A stretch of 15,276 bases of DNA from JAIPFM01 sp964494325 (GTDB lineage: Bacteria; Planctomycetota; Phycisphaerae; Sedimentisphaerales; Anaerobacaceae), in assembly GCA_964494325.1 (NCBI GenBank), contig CAZBTJ010000137.1, positions 1 through 15,276 on the forward strand, read 5' to 3'. Positions 14,894-15,276 of this stretch are shown here, piece by piece. Under the pieces are notes generated by a model, which was given only the letters and a program-made list of their open reading frames with translations, made no database searches and was not told the DNA's origin. A program made the position numbers and the translations under genes. Position 1 is the stretch's first letter, and the number at the start of each line of letters is the position of its first letter.

Positions 14894-15028
14894 TTATTTA
14901 ACCGCGTTTCTTAACTGCTCTAGCTGTTTGCTCATCAATTTGATCTGCTTTTCCAGAGGAGCTTTTCGGGGCCAGCCCTGGCCATAGTACTTAGTAGTAA
15001 TTAGAGTTTTGAGGAGCCAATGGCTTTC
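14894..15028 (-). pseudogene. 3' remnant of a gene with a coiled-coil C-terminus
   Basis: On the minus strand the frame from 15028 to the TAA at 14896-14894 encodes 44 residues ending YYGQGWPRKAPLEKQ then a heptad-like helix (IKLMSKQLEQLRNAVK). It has no ATG, GTG or TTG with a ribosome site at a sensible place and a stop codon (TGA) lies immediately upstream, within sequence that looks like phrase repeats. A strong hairpin lies right after its stop. The end resembles, by style only, the C-termini of small Gly/Trp/Gln-rich proteins with a terminal coiled coil (DUF5320-like). I infer that a real gene lost its 5' part to the repeat island starting near 15000-15020. The alternative is chance: 44 codons is short. 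Confidence 0.4.
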
Positions 15029-15276
15029 TCACTTCGCGCCTCACATTTCACACCTCGGCGCAGCGTCGGCACGGACCGCCCCGCTGACAGCCAGGTTAAG
15101 CACGGGACAGACGTTCGCACACCCCAGACCGTTTCGCCTCGGGCGAGAGCCCTCTGTGTCTCTGTGTGGGATCGTTTTTCGTTATTCGTTCTTTTATCCG
15201 TGTAATCCGCGTTACAACAAGTCAACTTGTTGTTTTTCGTGCTCGATATTTATGTAGCATTCCCGTAAGTCCTTTT
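15018..15276. repeat. Phrase-like repeat island at the window end
   Basis: This stretch is a mosaic of low-complexity phrases and has no credible gene: CTTCGCGCCTCACATTTCAC (about 15032-15051), CGGCGCAGCGTCGG (about 15056-15069), CCTCTGTGTCTCTGTGTGG (about 15151-15169) and TTTTATCCGTGTAATCCGCG (about 15192-15211). The frames on both strands that cross it have no ribosome site and consist of translated repeat words. Several words recur in the 1-240 and 4.2-4.6 kb islands. It continues to the window edge. Confidence 0.6.
15214..15237 (+). terminator. Possible small plus-strand terminator inside the repeat island
   Basis: ACAACAAG (15214-15221) and CTTGTTGT (15226-15233) form an eight-pair stem with a TCAA loop, followed by a T-run to 15237. 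This is a terminator shape for a plus-strand transcript, but no plus-strand gene is seen upstream and the stem is AT-rich. It may be only part of the repeat mosaic. Confidence 0.3.

Noticed and set aside
15001..15257. Frames on both strands in the last 250 bases
   Set aside because: They consist of translated phrase-like repeats (for example HTETQRALARGE); no support for expression.
1..15276. CRISPR array, tRNA, rRNA, riboswitch or complete insertion sequence
   Set aside because: No regularly spaced repeats of 25-40 bases, no cloverleaf or rRNA core sequence, no transposase motif and no known riboswitch core was recognised on either strand.

Overview
The window looks like bacterial DNA from the Planctomycetes-Verrucomicrobia-Lentisphaerae group, most likely Planctomycetota and perhaps a Phycisphaerae/Sedimentisphaerales-like lineage. 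This rests on family content recognised by eye: a Cys-type sulfatase and a Gfo/Idh/MocA oxidoreductase that both carry Tat signals, a PQQ-type beta-propeller with EF-hands, a LamG/discoidin protein with 'YYWRVDEVN'-type fibronectin-like modules, a pseudopilin ending in a DGH motif, and an ECF sigma factor coupled to a FecR-like membrane protein. No rRNA, tRNA, CRISPR array or transposase gene was seen. Every gene I accept lies on the minus strand.

Layout, left to right: (1) 1-253, non-coding, with a 55-base direct repeat and a partial inverted copy. (2) 254-3925, a three-gene block read right to left: a conserved hypothetical protein (3287-3925), a Tat-exported Gfo/Idh/MocA oxidoreductase (1802-3151) and a secreted beta-propeller protein with EF-hands (254-1780); the last two are almost contiguous. 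(3) About 3926-5098, over 1.1 kb without a credible gene, holding several short phrase-like intergenic repeats and small hairpins. (4) 5099-14564, a six-gene block read right to left: ECF sigma factor (14010-14564), FecR-like protein with a putative carbohydrate-binding C-terminus (12157-14013), pseudopilin (11273-12142), a 967-residue LamG/discoidin/Fn3-like surface protein (8112-11015, with a hairpin downstream), a five-bladed-propeller glycoside hydrolase (6699-7850) and a sulfatase (5099-6655). (5) 14565-15276, a likely promoter region, an 18-bp perfect hairpin, the 3' end of a broken gene (14894-15028), and a third island of phrase-like repeats running to the window end.

Working model (inference): block 4 is a small carbohydrate-response and degradation locus for a sulfated glycan. 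The FecR-like protein has one transmembrane helix, a long cytoplasmic N-terminus that could hold the sigma factor, and an extracytoplasmic FecR domain followed by an NPCBM-like sugar-binding domain. It could therefore sense glycan directly, without the TonB transducer of classical Fec systems. The pseudopilin and the LamG/discoidin protein would act at the envelope in export or adhesion, and the hydrolase and sulfatase would degrade the substrate. The beta-propeller and oxidoreductase in block 2 may act on sugars but are separated from block 4 by a repeat island. The three repeat islands sit exactly at the edges of the two gene blocks, and the third one truncates a gene, so the blocks may behave as cassettes.
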